Position numbers and translations under genes: made by a program. Below, in pieces: positions 7,649 through 15,685 of a stretch of DNA of 15,875 nt. The DNA lies in contig CAZHGD010000176.1 of assembly GCA_964531735.1 (NCBI GenBank), forward strand, positions 1-15,875, in the 5' to 3' direction. Under the pieces are notes generated by a model, which saw nothing but the letters and a program-made list of their open reading frames with translations, was not told where the DNA came from and did not search any database. The stretch comes from CAZHGD01 sp964531735. Lineage in GTDB: Bacteria; Armatimonadota; UBA10988. Numbering within the stretch: the first letter of the stretch is position 1; each line of letters opens with the position of its first letter.

Positions 7649-9697
7649 CTAGAACGTCGCCATCGGCTGCCGGTGGTCGGTGACCGACGGCAGCGCCACC
7701 GCGGTCGCGGCGACGGCGGCGGGCGCCGCCGTCGCGCCGTGGACGAGGTTCATGAGGTCACTGACCATCGCCTCCAGTTCGGCGGCCTGGCTCGACAGCT
7801 CCTCGCTGGCCGCCGCGCTCTCCTCGGCCGCCGCGGCCGTCGCCTGGGTGGCTTGGTCGGCCTCGCCCACGGCCCGTAGCACGGCGCTCAGGTCGCTGGT
7901 CTGCTCGGCGCTGGCCGCACTCACCGCCGCGATGCGCGCGCTGGCCTCGCGCACGGCGTCGCCGATGGTGGCCAGCAGCTCGGCCACCTGCTGCGACGTC
8001 CCGACGCCCTCATCGGCGTTGCGCTGCACCTCGGCCAGCAGGTCGCTGGTCTGGCGGGCCGCCTCGGCACTGCGCTTGGCCAGTTCACGCACTTCGGCAG
8101 CCACCACGGCGAAGCCCTGGCCGGCCTCGCCGGCGCGGGCGGCCTCCACCGCGGCGTTCAACGCCAGCAGGTTGGTTTGGAAGCTGATGGCGTTGATGGT
8201 GCCGTTGATTTTCTGGGTCTCGTCCGACGAGACCTTGATCCGGCCCATCACCTCACCCAGCTCCTGCATGGCGGTGCGTGCACTCGCCATGGTGCCCTCG
8301 GCGCCGGCGGTGATGCGCTTCGCCTCGGCGGCACTGTCCGCATTCGCGGTGGCCGAGCCGCCCACGCGACTGACGTGCGCGTTGGTGTCCTGCAAGGCCA
8401 CTGACTGGCGACCCGCGCCATCGGCCATCTCGGTGCTGGCCGCGGCCACTTGCGTCGAACCCGAGGCCACCTGGCGCGAGGCGCGGTCGAGGACCGCCGC
8501 CACGTCGCCGATGTGGGTCGAGAGACGGCCGGCCACCACCAGCCAGACGAGCACCGCCACCACGACCGCGAAGGCCAGCACGCCGATGGTCAGGCCGGTC
8601 ACCCGGCTACCGGTGGCGGCAATGCGCCGGCTCGAGGCTTGCATCTCGTCCTCGTAAGCCGCCGCGCCGATGACCCAGTCCCACGGCTCGAAGTAGGACA
8701 CGCGGGTCACCTGCCAGCGCTCGCGCTGATCGGCGCCCTTCCACAGGTAGCGGTGGCGCACCGTGGCGCCCGGCGTGAGCTCGACGGCCTTGGTCACCAG
8801 CGTTTGGATGGGCTTGCCGCCTTGGCTGTCGGCCGCCTCCCAGACGTTCTCGCCATCGCGCTGCCCGCCCTGCGACAGGACGTAGTTGCCGCGCTGGTCG
8901 CCCTTGCCCTGCACCACGAACACGTAGCCGCTCTCGCCGACTTTGGTGTCCGCCAGCGCCTTGCGCAGCGCCGTGGCACTCCGCTGCGGCACGCCCACGA
9001 ACAGCGCGCCAACCACTTTGCCGGCGGCGTCCTTGAGCGGCTCGTAGGCCGACAGGTACCACTCGCCGACCACCATCGCCTTGCCTTCGTAGCGCTCGCC
9101 GGCCAGCAGCTTCGTCACCACCGGGTTGGCCGCGCCGTCGGGCTGCTTGGCCGGAATGAACGTGCCGATGGCGCGCTTGCCGTCCTTGGTCTTCACGTTG
9201 GTGCAGACGCGCAACAGGTCGCCCGCTTCGTTCATGCGCTGGAATACGGTGCATGCCGCCCCATGCAGCAACGTCACGCGGTCGACGATCGCGGCCGGGG
9301 TGCCGGCGTCGGCCACCTTGCCGAGCCATCGACCACCCACCGTCATCCGCGGCAGACTGACTTCAGCGGCCGCCTTGTCGAACTGGTTGACCGCCTTCCA
9401 GCTTTCGAGGCGCTCCTCGAAGCCGACCGCGCCGCTCTCCTGCAGCACCGTGTTGGCCACGGCCAGCGCGCGTTCCAGGCTCTGCTTGAGCATCTCGTGC
9501 TGCGTCTGGCACATCGCCCAGGCCGACTGCACGATGTGCTCCACGTCCTGGTCGGCCAGCCGGTCGGCCTCGGCCAACGCGGTGCGGCTCATCGTCCGGC
9601 CCTGGTGCCAAGTCAGGCCGGCACTGACCGCCAGTGGCACCAGAACCAAAGCTATACCGGTCGCCAGCAGACGCTGGCGAAGAGACCACGTCCCCAT
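7649..9697 (-). CDS. Methyl-accepting chemotaxis protein, Cache_3-Cache_2 type (copy 1)
   Basis: 682 residues, starting at the ATG at 9697 with GGAAGGG (9706-9712) eight bases upstream; this start matches that of its paralogue. TM1 is at about 11-29 and TM2 at about 367-389. The extracellular region between them (about 35-355) has Cache_3-Cache_2 landmarks: MTVGGRWLG, AACTVFQRMNEAGDLLRVCT, AIGTFIP, GEWYLSAYEPLKD, ALFVGVPQ, and FEPWDWVIGAA. The two Cys (149 and 165) are shared with the paralogue. The cytoplasmic part enters a coiled coil almost directly after TM2, so no full HAMP domain is seen. The signalling hairpin tip reads ISFQTNLLALNAAVEAARAG (504-523), flanked by GFAVVAAEVREL. No CheR/CheB-docking pentapeptide is visible at the C-terminus. 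It senses a small ligand outside the cell and signals to CheA/CheW, which are not encoded here. It lies 100 bases ahead of the cytochrome operon. Confidence 0.94.
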   Translation of the reverse strand: MGTWSLRQRLLATGIALVLVPLAVSAGLTWHQGRTMSRTALAEADRLADQDVEHIVQSAWAMCQTQHEMLKQSLERALAVANTVLQESGAVGFEERLESWKAVNQFDKAAAEVSLPRMTVGGRWLGKVADAGTPAAIVDRVTLLHGAACTVFQRMNEAGDLLRVCTNVKTKDGKRAIGTFIPAKQPDGAANPVVTKLLAGERYEGKAMVVGEWYLSAYEPLKDAAGKVVGALFVGVPQRSATALRKALADTKVGESGYVFVVQGKGDQRGNYVLSQGGQRDGENVWEAADSQGGKPIQTLVTKAVELTPGATVRHRYLWKGADQRERWQVTRVSYFEPWDWVIGAAAYEDEMQASSRRIAATGSRVTGLTIGVLAFAVVVAVLVWLVVAGRLSTHIGDVAAVLDRASRQVASGSTQVAAASTEMADGAGRQSVALQDTNAHVSRVGGSATANADSAAEAKRITAGAEGTMASARTAMQELGEVMGRIKVSSDETQKINGTINAISFQTNLLALNAAVEAARAGEAGQGFAVVAAEVRELAKRSAEAARQTSDLLAEVQRNADEGVGTSQQVAELLATIGDAVREASARIAAVSAASAEQTSDLSAVLRAVGEADQATQATAAAAEESAAASEELSSQAAELEAMVSDLMNLVHGATAAPAAVAATAVALPSVTDHRQPMATF

Positions 9698-9881
9698 ACA
9701 CCTAACCCTTCCACAAACCGTACCCGCCCAGCGCCCCCATGGACTCATCGGGTGCATGCGGCGCAACTGCATCCCGCGAGAGTAACAAAAAACCGGAGGC
9801 TTGAGCGGTAAGGTCGAGATATGCGCGACACGGGCGGTGAACGGCGCGCCGGACTAAGCAGCCTCCCGGTGACGTTGTCCC

Positions 9882-9905
9882 GTAGGGGCGACCCTTGGGT
9901 CGCCC
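9882..9905 (+). repeat. GTAG-footed hairpin in copy A, first
   Basis: GTAG is followed by a 9-base perfect inverted repeat, GGGCGACCC then TT then GGGTCGCCC (9886-9905). This is the architecture of REP units, in which a conserved GTAG sits at the foot of a hairpin. The matching unit in copy B is 12254-12277, reverse-complemented. Transcribed, it could form a strong stem in mRNA downstream of the chemoreceptor gene. Confidence 0.8.
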
Positions 9906-9941
9906 GGTTGCGGGCCACCAAGCGCTTACCGGCCTACGACA

Positions 9942-9966
9942 GGGCGGGCACAAGGCCCGCCCCTAC
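9942..9966 (-). repeat. GTAG-footed hairpin in copy A, second, opposite orientation
   Basis: Read on the minus strand, GTAG is followed by GGGCGGGC, a five-base loop and GCCCGCCC (stem 9942-9949 with 9955-9962). It faces the first hairpin, so the pair resembles an inverted REP doublet. The longer arms also match each other: GTAGGGGCG at 9882-9890 pairs with CGCCCCTAC at 9958-9966. A weaker third hairpin with a GTAG foot (9913-9937, with AAGCGCTT at its tip) lies between them. The copy B counterpart is 12193-12217. Confidence 0.8.
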
Positions 9967-9990
9967 CGGACAGGCTCTCCGAACGGCTGC

Positions 9991-12039
9991 TTAGCGTCCG
10001 ACGGCCACCAGCGATGGTTCGGCGACGGGGGGCTCGGACACCACCGGCCGCTCTTCGGCGGCGCCGTCGGTGGCGCTGCCGGCCAGGCGCATGAGGTCGC
10101 GGACCAGCGCCGCCAGGGCCTGCGCCTGCCCCGACAGCTCCTCGCTGGCCGCGGCCGACTCCTCCGCCGCCGCGGCCGTCGACTGGGTGGCCTGGTCGGC
10201 CTGGGCCATCGCTTGCAGGACCGCGGCAATGCCCGCGGTCTGTTCGGCACTCGCGGCACTCACCGCCGCGATCCGCTCCGACGAGGTGCTGACCGCCTGC
10301 GCAATGGCCGCCAGCAGGTCGGCCGCCTGCTGCGCCGTGGCCACGCCTTCGGCGGCGTTGTGCTGCACCTCTGAGAGCAGGTCGCTGGTCTGGTGGGCCG
10401 CCTCGGCACTGCGGAGCGAGAGCTCGCGCACCTCGCCGGCCACCACCGCGAAGCCGGCGCCGGCGGCACCGGCGCGCGCCGCCTCGACCGCCGCGTTGAG
10501 GGCCAGCAGGTTGGTCTGGAAGCTGATCGCGTTGACCGTGCTGTTGATCTTCTGCGTCTCGTCGGACGAAGCCTTGATGCGCGCCATGACCTCGTCGAGC
10601 GTGGCCATGACCGTCTGCGCCCGAGCCGTGGTGGCCGCCGCCGCCTGGGTCACCTGGTTGGCCTCGGCGGCATGTCCGGCGTTGGCGTCGGCCGTCTCGC
10701 CCACCGCGCGGATGTGCGCGTTGGCGTCCTGAATGGCACTGGCCTGCCGGCTGGCGCCCTGCGCCATGTCGGTGCTCGCCCCGGCCACCTGCGCGGAGCC
10801 CGCAGCCACCTCGCGCGAGGCGTCATCGAGCACCTCAGCGAACTCGCCGATCTGTCCGGAGAGCCGGCTGGCCACGGCCACCCAGATCGCTCCGGCCAAC
10901 AGCACCGAGCCGACCAGCACCACTCCGGCCAGCCCGGTGACCGTGCGCGCCGTGCCGCGGATCTCGACGTTCGCCGCCAGCAGCTCGTCCTCGGGCACGG
11001 CAGCCCCGATGACCCAGTCCCACGGCTCGAAGTAAGCCACGCGGGTCACGCGCCACTGCTCGGCCTGACGTGAGCCGCGCCAGAGATAGCGGTGCCGCGC
11101 GGTCTGCCGGTCCTTGAGCGCCAGCGCCTGGCCGATGATGGTCTGCACCGGCTTGCCACCCAGACTGTCGGTGGCGTCCCAGACGCACTCGCCATCCTGC
11201 TTGCCGCCATCCGACACCAGGTAGGTGCCCCGCGCGGCACCGGACCCTTGAACCACGAACACGTAGCCGGTGGAGCCGACCTTGGTGTCCAGCAGCGCTT
11301 GGCGCAGCGCGGCCGCGCTACGCTGCGGTACACCGACAAACAGCGCGCCGATCAGCCGGCCCGAGGCGTCCTTCAGCGGCTCGTAGGCGGTCAGGTACCA
11401 CTCACTGACCACGAACGCCTTGCCTTCGTAACGCTCGCCCGCCAGCATCTTGGCGACCACCGGGTTCTGCTTGCCATCCGGCTGCACCGCCGGGATGTAG
11501 GTGCCGATCGCCCGCTGGCCCTCTTTGTTGAGGACGCTGGTGCACACCCGCAACAGGTCGCCCGCTTCATTCAGGCGCTGGAACACGGTGCACGCCGCAC
11601 CGTTCAGCACGGTCACCTTGTCAACCAGCGGCGCACGCGTCTTCGGCTCCACGATGTGGCCCAACCATACGCCACCCACCGTCATCTTGGGTAATACCAC
11701 CGAGACCTTGGCCTGGTCGAACTGGTTGACCGCGGTCCACGTTTCGGACTCGGTGGCAAAGCTGACCGGGCCCGCCTCCTCCAGGACTGCCCGAGCCGCC
11801 GTCACGGCCGGTGCCAGCGAGCGCTTCAGCATCTCCTGCTGGGTCTCGCACATGGCCCGCACGCCCTGGACAATGTGCTCCAGGTCCTTGTCCGCGAGCC
11901 GCTCCGCTTGAGTCAGTGCCGTCTGGCTCATGCGCTGGCCCTGGTACCAAGTGAGGCCGGCACACAGCGCCAGCGGCACCAGCACCACCGCGAAGCCGGT
12001 CACGAGCAGACGCCGTTTCAGCGACCACGAAGCCATCAT
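9991..12039 (-). CDS. Methyl-accepting chemotaxis protein, Cache_3-Cache_2 type (copy 2)
   Basis: 682 residues from the ATG at 12039, with GGGG (12048-12051) eight bases upstream; a second ATG directly follows at 12036 and aligns with the first Met of the paralogue. The architecture is the same as in the neighbour: TM1 about 12-30, a Cache_3-Cache_2 sensor with MTVGGVWLG, AACTVFQRLNEAGDLLRVCT and SEWYLTAYEPLKD, TM2 about 368-390, no complete HAMP, and the hairpin ISFQTNLLALNAAVEAARAG. Over 54 residues around the hairpin tip, 47 are identical to copy 1. The tip continues GAAGAG where copy 1 has GEAGQG, so a commonly conserved Glu is Ala here. The sensor domains are close but not identical, so ligands may overlap. 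The gene is bracketed by the two copies of a 143-bp inverted repeat, and its TAA stop lies inside one of them. No CheR-docking tail is seen. Confidence 0.94.
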   Translation of the reverse strand: MMASWSLKRRLLVTGFAVVLVPLALCAGLTWYQGQRMSQTALTQAERLADKDLEHIVQGVRAMCETQQEMLKRSLAPAVTAARAVLEEAGPVSFATESETWTAVNQFDQAKVSVVLPKMTVGGVWLGHIVEPKTRAPLVDKVTVLNGAACTVFQRLNEAGDLLRVCTSVLNKEGQRAIGTYIPAVQPDGKQNPVVAKMLAGERYEGKAFVVSEWYLTAYEPLKDASGRLIGALFVGVPQRSAAALRQALLDTKVGSTGYVFVVQGSGAARGTYLVSDGGKQDGECVWDATDSLGGKPVQTIIGQALALKDRQTARHRYLWRGSRQAEQWRVTRVAYFEPWDWVIGAAVPEDELLAANVEIRGTARTVTGLAGVVLVGSVLLAGAIWVAVASRLSGQIGEFAEVLDDASREVAAGSAQVAGASTDMAQGASRQASAIQDANAHIRAVGETADANAGHAAEANQVTQAAAATTARAQTVMATLDEVMARIKASSDETQKINSTVNAISFQTNLLALNAAVEAARAGAAGAGFAVVAGEVRELSLRSAEAAHQTSDLLSEVQHNAAEGVATAQQAADLLAAIAQAVSTSSERIAAVSAASAEQTAGIAAVLQAMAQADQATQSTAAAAEESAAASEELSGQAQALAALVRDLMRLAGSATDGAAEERPVVSEPPVAEPSLVAVGR

Positions 12040-12085
12040 TGGGTACACCCCGCTGGTCCGACTTCGCAACCCGGCCCTGCGCGCG

Positions 12086-12123
12086 AGTATACATCGACCG
12101 ACGGCCTGCCCGCCACAGGCAGG
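12086..12123 (-). promoter_or_regulatory. Possible promoter and small hairpin ahead of chemoreceptor copy 2
   Basis: On the minus strand, TATACT (12086-12091) is a good -10 candidate that would give a leader of about 40 bases before the ATG at 12039. No recognisable -35 sits at the right distance. Instead a 6-base inverted repeat, CCTGCC (12105-12110) and GGCAGG (12118-12123), covers that position and could be an operator for an activator or repressor. The evidence is weak. Confidence 0.25.
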
Positions 12124-12162
12124 TGGCGTCAGTTACATGAAGGAATTGTGACGTATGGCCCG

Positions 12163-12305
12163 CGCTAAGCAGCCGTTCGGAGAGCCTGTCCGGTAGGGGC
12201 GGGCCTTGTGCCCGCCCTGTCGTAGGCCGGTAAGCGCTTGGTGGCCCGCAACCGGGCGACCCAAGGGTCGCCCCTACGGGACAACGTCACCGGGAGGCTG
12301 CTTAG
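12163..12305. repeat. 143-bp miniature mobile element (copy B), inverted relative to copy A
   Basis: Exact reverse complement of 9854-9996. The inverted ends are CTAAGCAGCC (12165-12174) and GGCTGCTTAG (12296-12305); the presumed TA duplications are 12166-12167 and 12303-12304, leaving 135 bp between them. The GTAG-footed hairpins are at 12193-12217 and 12254-12277. The right end supplies the TAA stop (12304-12302) of the beta-helix gene. Since the element lies between that gene and the chemoreceptor, its stems could act as a transcription or mRNA-stability boundary. Confidence 0.92.
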
Positions 12306-15300
12306 GGCATGGCGCCGACGATCCGGAGCCAGCCGATGCGCAAGGCCACACCCTCGAACGCCTTGGCGTCGAAGCCCGGTCGCTTTCTGGCCTCGGCGAT
12401 GGGCACACTGCGGTCCGGCGGCTCGGGCAGCAGCTCGATGGTGATGGTGTGCGCGCCCGGCTTGAGGCCCGCGGCGAGCGGCACTGCGGCCAGCCGCTGG
12501 AAGTACGACCACGGATCGACCTGCTGGCGGATGCCGGCCGGCTGGCCGTCGACGGTGACGAGCACGCGGCCGGTGTCGGGGCCCATCAGGTCGAACAGGC
12601 TGGCCTCGGTGCCGGTGAAGCTGAAGGTCAGCTTCGCGCCAGGCGTGTTGGTATACCAGATGGTGTCGAAGTGCCGCGCCTGGGCCCGGCGGTTGGCGTC
12701 GTCCGCCGGCAGTTCCCGCCAGCTACCGGTCAGCATCGACGCCGTGATGGGCACTTGCGCGGCCGCCTCCAGGTGGTCCGGGCGCAGCGGTCGCGGCAGC
12801 GTGTGGAGAGCCGGCGCCGGACCGGCCGCCAGGGCGCGTAGCCCCTCCAGCAGCGCGGTGGCATAGGCCTCGTTGGCGGCCTGGTTCGGCACCACGCCGC
12901 CGGGCCAGGCCTTGGCCGTCCAGACTTTCGCGGCGGCCGGGCCGAGGTTGATGGACGGCAGACTGTAGTGCTCGGCCAGGCGCTCGTAGGCGGTCACGGT
13001 CGGTGGCGTGACGCCGTCGGCATAGGCCGCCTCGAAGCCGGCGCGGAAGGCGTAGAGGAAGACCAGGTCCAGGCTGGGGTCACGCCGGATGGCCTGGCGG
13101 ACGACGCCCTCGACGGCGCGCTGGATGTCGTAGGCGGGCGTCTGGTGGTCGTCCGAGGCATAGTCCACTACGACCAGGTCCGGGCGCTGGGCCAGGACGT
13201 CGTGCGCGAAGCGGTAGACGCTGAAGCCCGAGCCGCGCACGGCGTCGGTGATGCTGCCGTCGATGGCCTCGATGCGCGCCTGCGGCCAGGTCTGCTGGAA
13301 CCACCGCAGCATCGCCTGGCGCCAGCCGTCGGCCGCGTGGATGCCGCCACCGTAGTAGGCAATGCGGACCGTGCGGCCGGCCTGCAGTTTGGCGATGGTG
13401 TTGCCGAGGCCGCCACGCGGCACCACCAGCCGCGCCGGCAGCGGCTCGAAGCCCGGCACCGCGAAGTAGCGGGCCGTCGGCTTGGCGCGCCCGGTGGCCC
13501 CGGGCGCCTCGACCAGCGGCCAAGTGGCGCGCCAGCGATCCTGGTACGGGCCAATGCGGTCCAGCGGGATCGGCTTGAACCCCAGCTTGAGCGCCGGCGA
13601 GTCCGGACGCAGGCGGTAGTCGTGGCGGGCCGGATCCTCGAACAGCGGGTCGGCCAACTGCGAGTCGCGGTCCTGGCCCAGTTCCTGCCACTGCTGCCAG
13701 GTCAGCTTGCGAGTCGGCTCGGGCGACCGGCCCAACTCGATCGACAGCTTCAGCGACGGCTCGGCGTAGACGAGGTTACGGCTGAACTCGTTCTTGGCAA
13801 AGTCGGCGCCACGCACGTGCATGGTGTACAGCCGCATGGTGTCGCCTTCACAGCCCCAGACACGGTGCTCGCGGTTCCAGGTGGTGCCGGCGGCGGTGTA
13901 GTAGAAGATGTTGCGCACGACCTTCAGGCCGGACATCTCCTCCGGGTGCTGGTCGGTGTAGGTCCCGAGCACAGGATAACGCGTCAGGAAGGCTGAGCCG
14001 GGCGTCGTCACCTCGCGCAGCTTCCGGATGATCGACGGCCACTCCTCCCAGTCGGGCGTCAACATGCCGGCCTGGAACGCCGGGCAGTCGACCACGATGT
14101 TGTTCTCCCACACGTTGTCGCGCCCACCGTGGTTGTGCAGCCCGCAGACCGGCACCTCATAGAGCACGTTGCCGTAGATCAGGTTGCCGCTGGTGGGGTC
14201 GTCCATGTAGATGCCCCAGGTGAAGTGCGGGTACTCGAACTTGACCCGGCCGTCGGACACGGGCTGCCAGGAGCTGGCCTTGCCGAAGCCGCCGATGTGG
14301 TGCCAGACGTTGTAGCGGAGCACATTGCCACGCTGGGTCCAGTCGCGCGGACACGAGTAGAGTCCGCCGGTGTCGGTCGACTGCAGGTTGGTGTGGTGGA
14401 CGACGTTGTACTCGAACAGGTTGTCGTTGCCGGCCAGCGCCACGCCGGCGTGCGGGGTGTCGTGCAACAGGCAGTTGGCCACGCGGTTGCCCACGCCCTG
14501 GAGGTTCACCGCGCAGTTGTAGGTGCGGGCGAAGGCGGCAATGTGGTGGATGGTGCAGTTCACCACCTCGTGGCCGGCCGGGGTGAGCGTGCGTCGGTCG
14601 CCGCCGTTGACCTCGATGCCACCGGCGCCGGTGGCCGTCAGCTCGCAGCTCTCCACCCGACACGCCCGCCCGCCGGTCAGCCGCACGCCCCAGCCGCCGG
14701 TGTTGCGTACGGTGCAACCAACCAGCATCACGGACTCGCTGTCCTGGCAGAGCAGCGCCTCCGACTCGCATTCCTGGAGCGTCAGGCGCTCGAAGCGCAC
14801 GTGGCTGGCGCCGCGGCACGAGAGTATCTGCTTCGCCTGCGGCAGCACGACCTCGGGGTCGGTGACGCCCTCCGGCGGCGCGAAGTACAGCACCGCGGCC
14901 GCGGCGTCCAGGTACCACTCACCATGGCGGTCCAGTTCTTCCAGCAGGCCCTCCACGAAGTACCGGTCGCCCACGTGGAGGTCGTACGACACCTTGCCCT
15001 TGAGCGCCAGGCGGCCATCGGGCTCGACCGAGCGGATCGGCAGGCGGTTGAACGCCCAGTCGAAGTACGGGAAGATGTTCACCCGCCCGTCGCCCGGGCG
15101 CGCCCAGCGTCGCGGATCGACCTCTTTCGGCGCGCAGCGGAACGACGCGCGCAGGTCGTCGGGCACCGTTTCGGCCACATGCGCCCACTGGCCGCCGTGG
15201 ATATCGGCAGGGTCGAGGTTCGGCACCCGCGCCAGGACCATGCGCTGCCCGCCGCAGAACAACTGCTCGAACCGCGGGCCCGACCACCCGGCCGCCTTCA

Positions 15301-15685
15301 GGTCGAGTTGCCGGACTGGGCCCCGGTAGGGCCTGAACCCGCGCAGTGCGGTGCCGCCGCTGAACGTCGGCGCAACGGCCCCTTCGCCGCGGACGACCAG
15401 CGGGCCGCCGCTGCGGCCCGACTCGCCGGGACCCAGCGCCAGCGCCTCGCGCAACCGGTAGGTGCCCGACGCCACATGGACCACCACGCCGTCGGCCGGC
15501 CAGCCGGCTGCCCGCAGCTCACCGGCGATCTTGAGCGCCCGGGCCGGCGTGGCCACGGCGGTGGCCACGGTCCGGCCGTCGCGCGCGTCGTCGCCGGTCG
15601 GCGCCACATAGAGGTCCACCGGCGCCCCCCACGCCACACCGCCGGCCAAGACGGCCACGCCACACAGCCACTGCCATCGCCTCAT
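12302..15685 (-). CDS. Secreted right-handed beta-helix protein with degenerate SGNH hydrolase-like domain
   Basis: 1127 residues. I chose the ATG at 15685, not the in-frame ATG 99 bases upstream, because it opens a signal peptide (MRRWQWLCGVAVLAGGVAWG) and has GGAG seven bases upstream (15693-15696). Residues 24-82 are of the DUF1565/pectate-lyase-like start type (LYVAPTGDDARDG, then VVVHVASGTYRL). About 285-545 is a right-handed parallel beta-helix with short Asn/Cys-rich turns (VMLVGCTVRNTGGWGVRL, HEVVNCTIHH, NRVANCLLHD, DNLFEYNVVHH). About 770-955 resembles an SGNH/GDSL esterase (RIAYYGGGIHAADGWR, RPDLVVVDYASDDH), but the catalytic positions look lost. About 980-1127 is a beta-sandwich-like tail (AKLTFSFTGTEASLFDL, GAHTITIELLP). 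The family usually acts on polysaccharides outside the cell; here substrate binding is more likely than esterase activity. The stop codon is supplied by a mobile element. Confidence 0.88.
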   Translation of the reverse strand: MRRWQWLCGVAVLAGGVAWGAPVDLYVAPTGDDARDGRTVATAVATPARALKIAGELRAAGWPADGVVVHVASGTYRLREALALGPGESGRSGGPLVVRGEGAVAPTFSGGTALRGFRPYRGPVRQLDLKAAGWSGPRFEQLFCGGQRMVLARVPNLDPADIHGGQWAHVAETVPDDLRASFRCAPKEVDPRRWARPGDGRVNIFPYFDWAFNRLPIRSVEPDGRLALKGKVSYDLHVGDRYFVEGLLEELDRHGEWYLDAAAAVLYFAPPEGVTDPEVVLPQAKQILSCRGASHVRFERLTLQECESEALLCQDSESVMLVGCTVRNTGGWGVRLTGGRACRVESCELTATGAGGIEVNGGDRRTLTPAGHEVVNCTIHHIAAFARTYNCAVNLQGVGNRVANCLLHDTPHAGVALAGNDNLFEYNVVHHTNLQSTDTGGLYSCPRDWTQRGNVLRYNVWHHIGGFGKASSWQPVSDGRVKFEYPHFTWGIYMDDPTSGNLIYGNVLYEVPVCGLHNHGGRDNVWENNIVVDCPAFQAGMLTPDWEEWPSIIRKLREVTTPGSAFLTRYPVLGTYTDQHPEEMSGLKVVRNIFYYTAAGTTWNREHRVWGCEGDTMRLYTMHVRGADFAKNEFSRNLVYAEPSLKLSIELGRSPEPTRKLTWQQWQELGQDRDSQLADPLFEDPARHDYRLRPDSPALKLGFKPIPLDRIGPYQDRWRATWPLVEAPGATGRAKPTARYFAVPGFEPLPARLVVPRGGLGNTIAKLQAGRTVRIAYYGGGIHAADGWRQAMLRWFQQTWPQARIEAIDGSITDAVRGSGFSVYRFAHDVLAQRPDLVVVDYASDDHQTPAYDIQRAVEGVVRQAIRRDPSLDLVFLYAFRAGFEAAYADGVTPPTVTAYERLAEHYSLPSINLGPAAAKVWTAKAWPGGVVPNQAANEAYATALLEGLRALAAGPAPALHTLPRPLRPDHLEAAAQVPITASMLTGSWRELPADDANRRAQARHFDTIWYTNTPGAKLTFSFTGTEASLFDLMGPDTGRVLVTVDGQPAGIRQQVDPWSYFQRLAAVPLAAGLKPGAHTITIELLPEPPDRSVPIAEARKRPGFDAKAFEGVALRIGWLRIVGAMP

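Larger units (their letters stand above)
9854..9996. repeat. 143-bp miniature mobile element (copy A), inverted relative to copy B
   Basis: This is the exact reverse complement of 12163-12305, with identity ending abruptly on both sides. Its ends are inverted repeats, CTAAGCAGCC (9854-9863) and GGCTGCTTAG (9985-9994), and the similarity of the two arms continues imperfectly for about 37 bases (29 of 37 matching by eye). If TA (9855-9856 and 9992-9993) is a target duplication, the element proper is 135 bp (9857-9991). It carries the stop codon of the upstream chemoreceptor gene (TAA, 9993-9991). Spurious short reading frames cross it on both strands; peptides such as AGTRPAPT from this kind of repeat turn up in many annotations and are not real proteins. 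It contains no transposase. Confidence 0.92.

Noticed and set aside
9787..9809. T-run on the minus strand (9787-9792) as an intrinsic terminator after chemoreceptor copy 2
   Set aside because: The only stem before it is four bases with a ten-base loop, too weak to claim; the element hairpins are better candidates for a transcript boundary.
12165..12512. Short reading frames crossing the repeats on either strand
   Set aside because: Their sequence comes from the 143-bp element itself; such peptides are recurrent misannotations of intergenic repeats.
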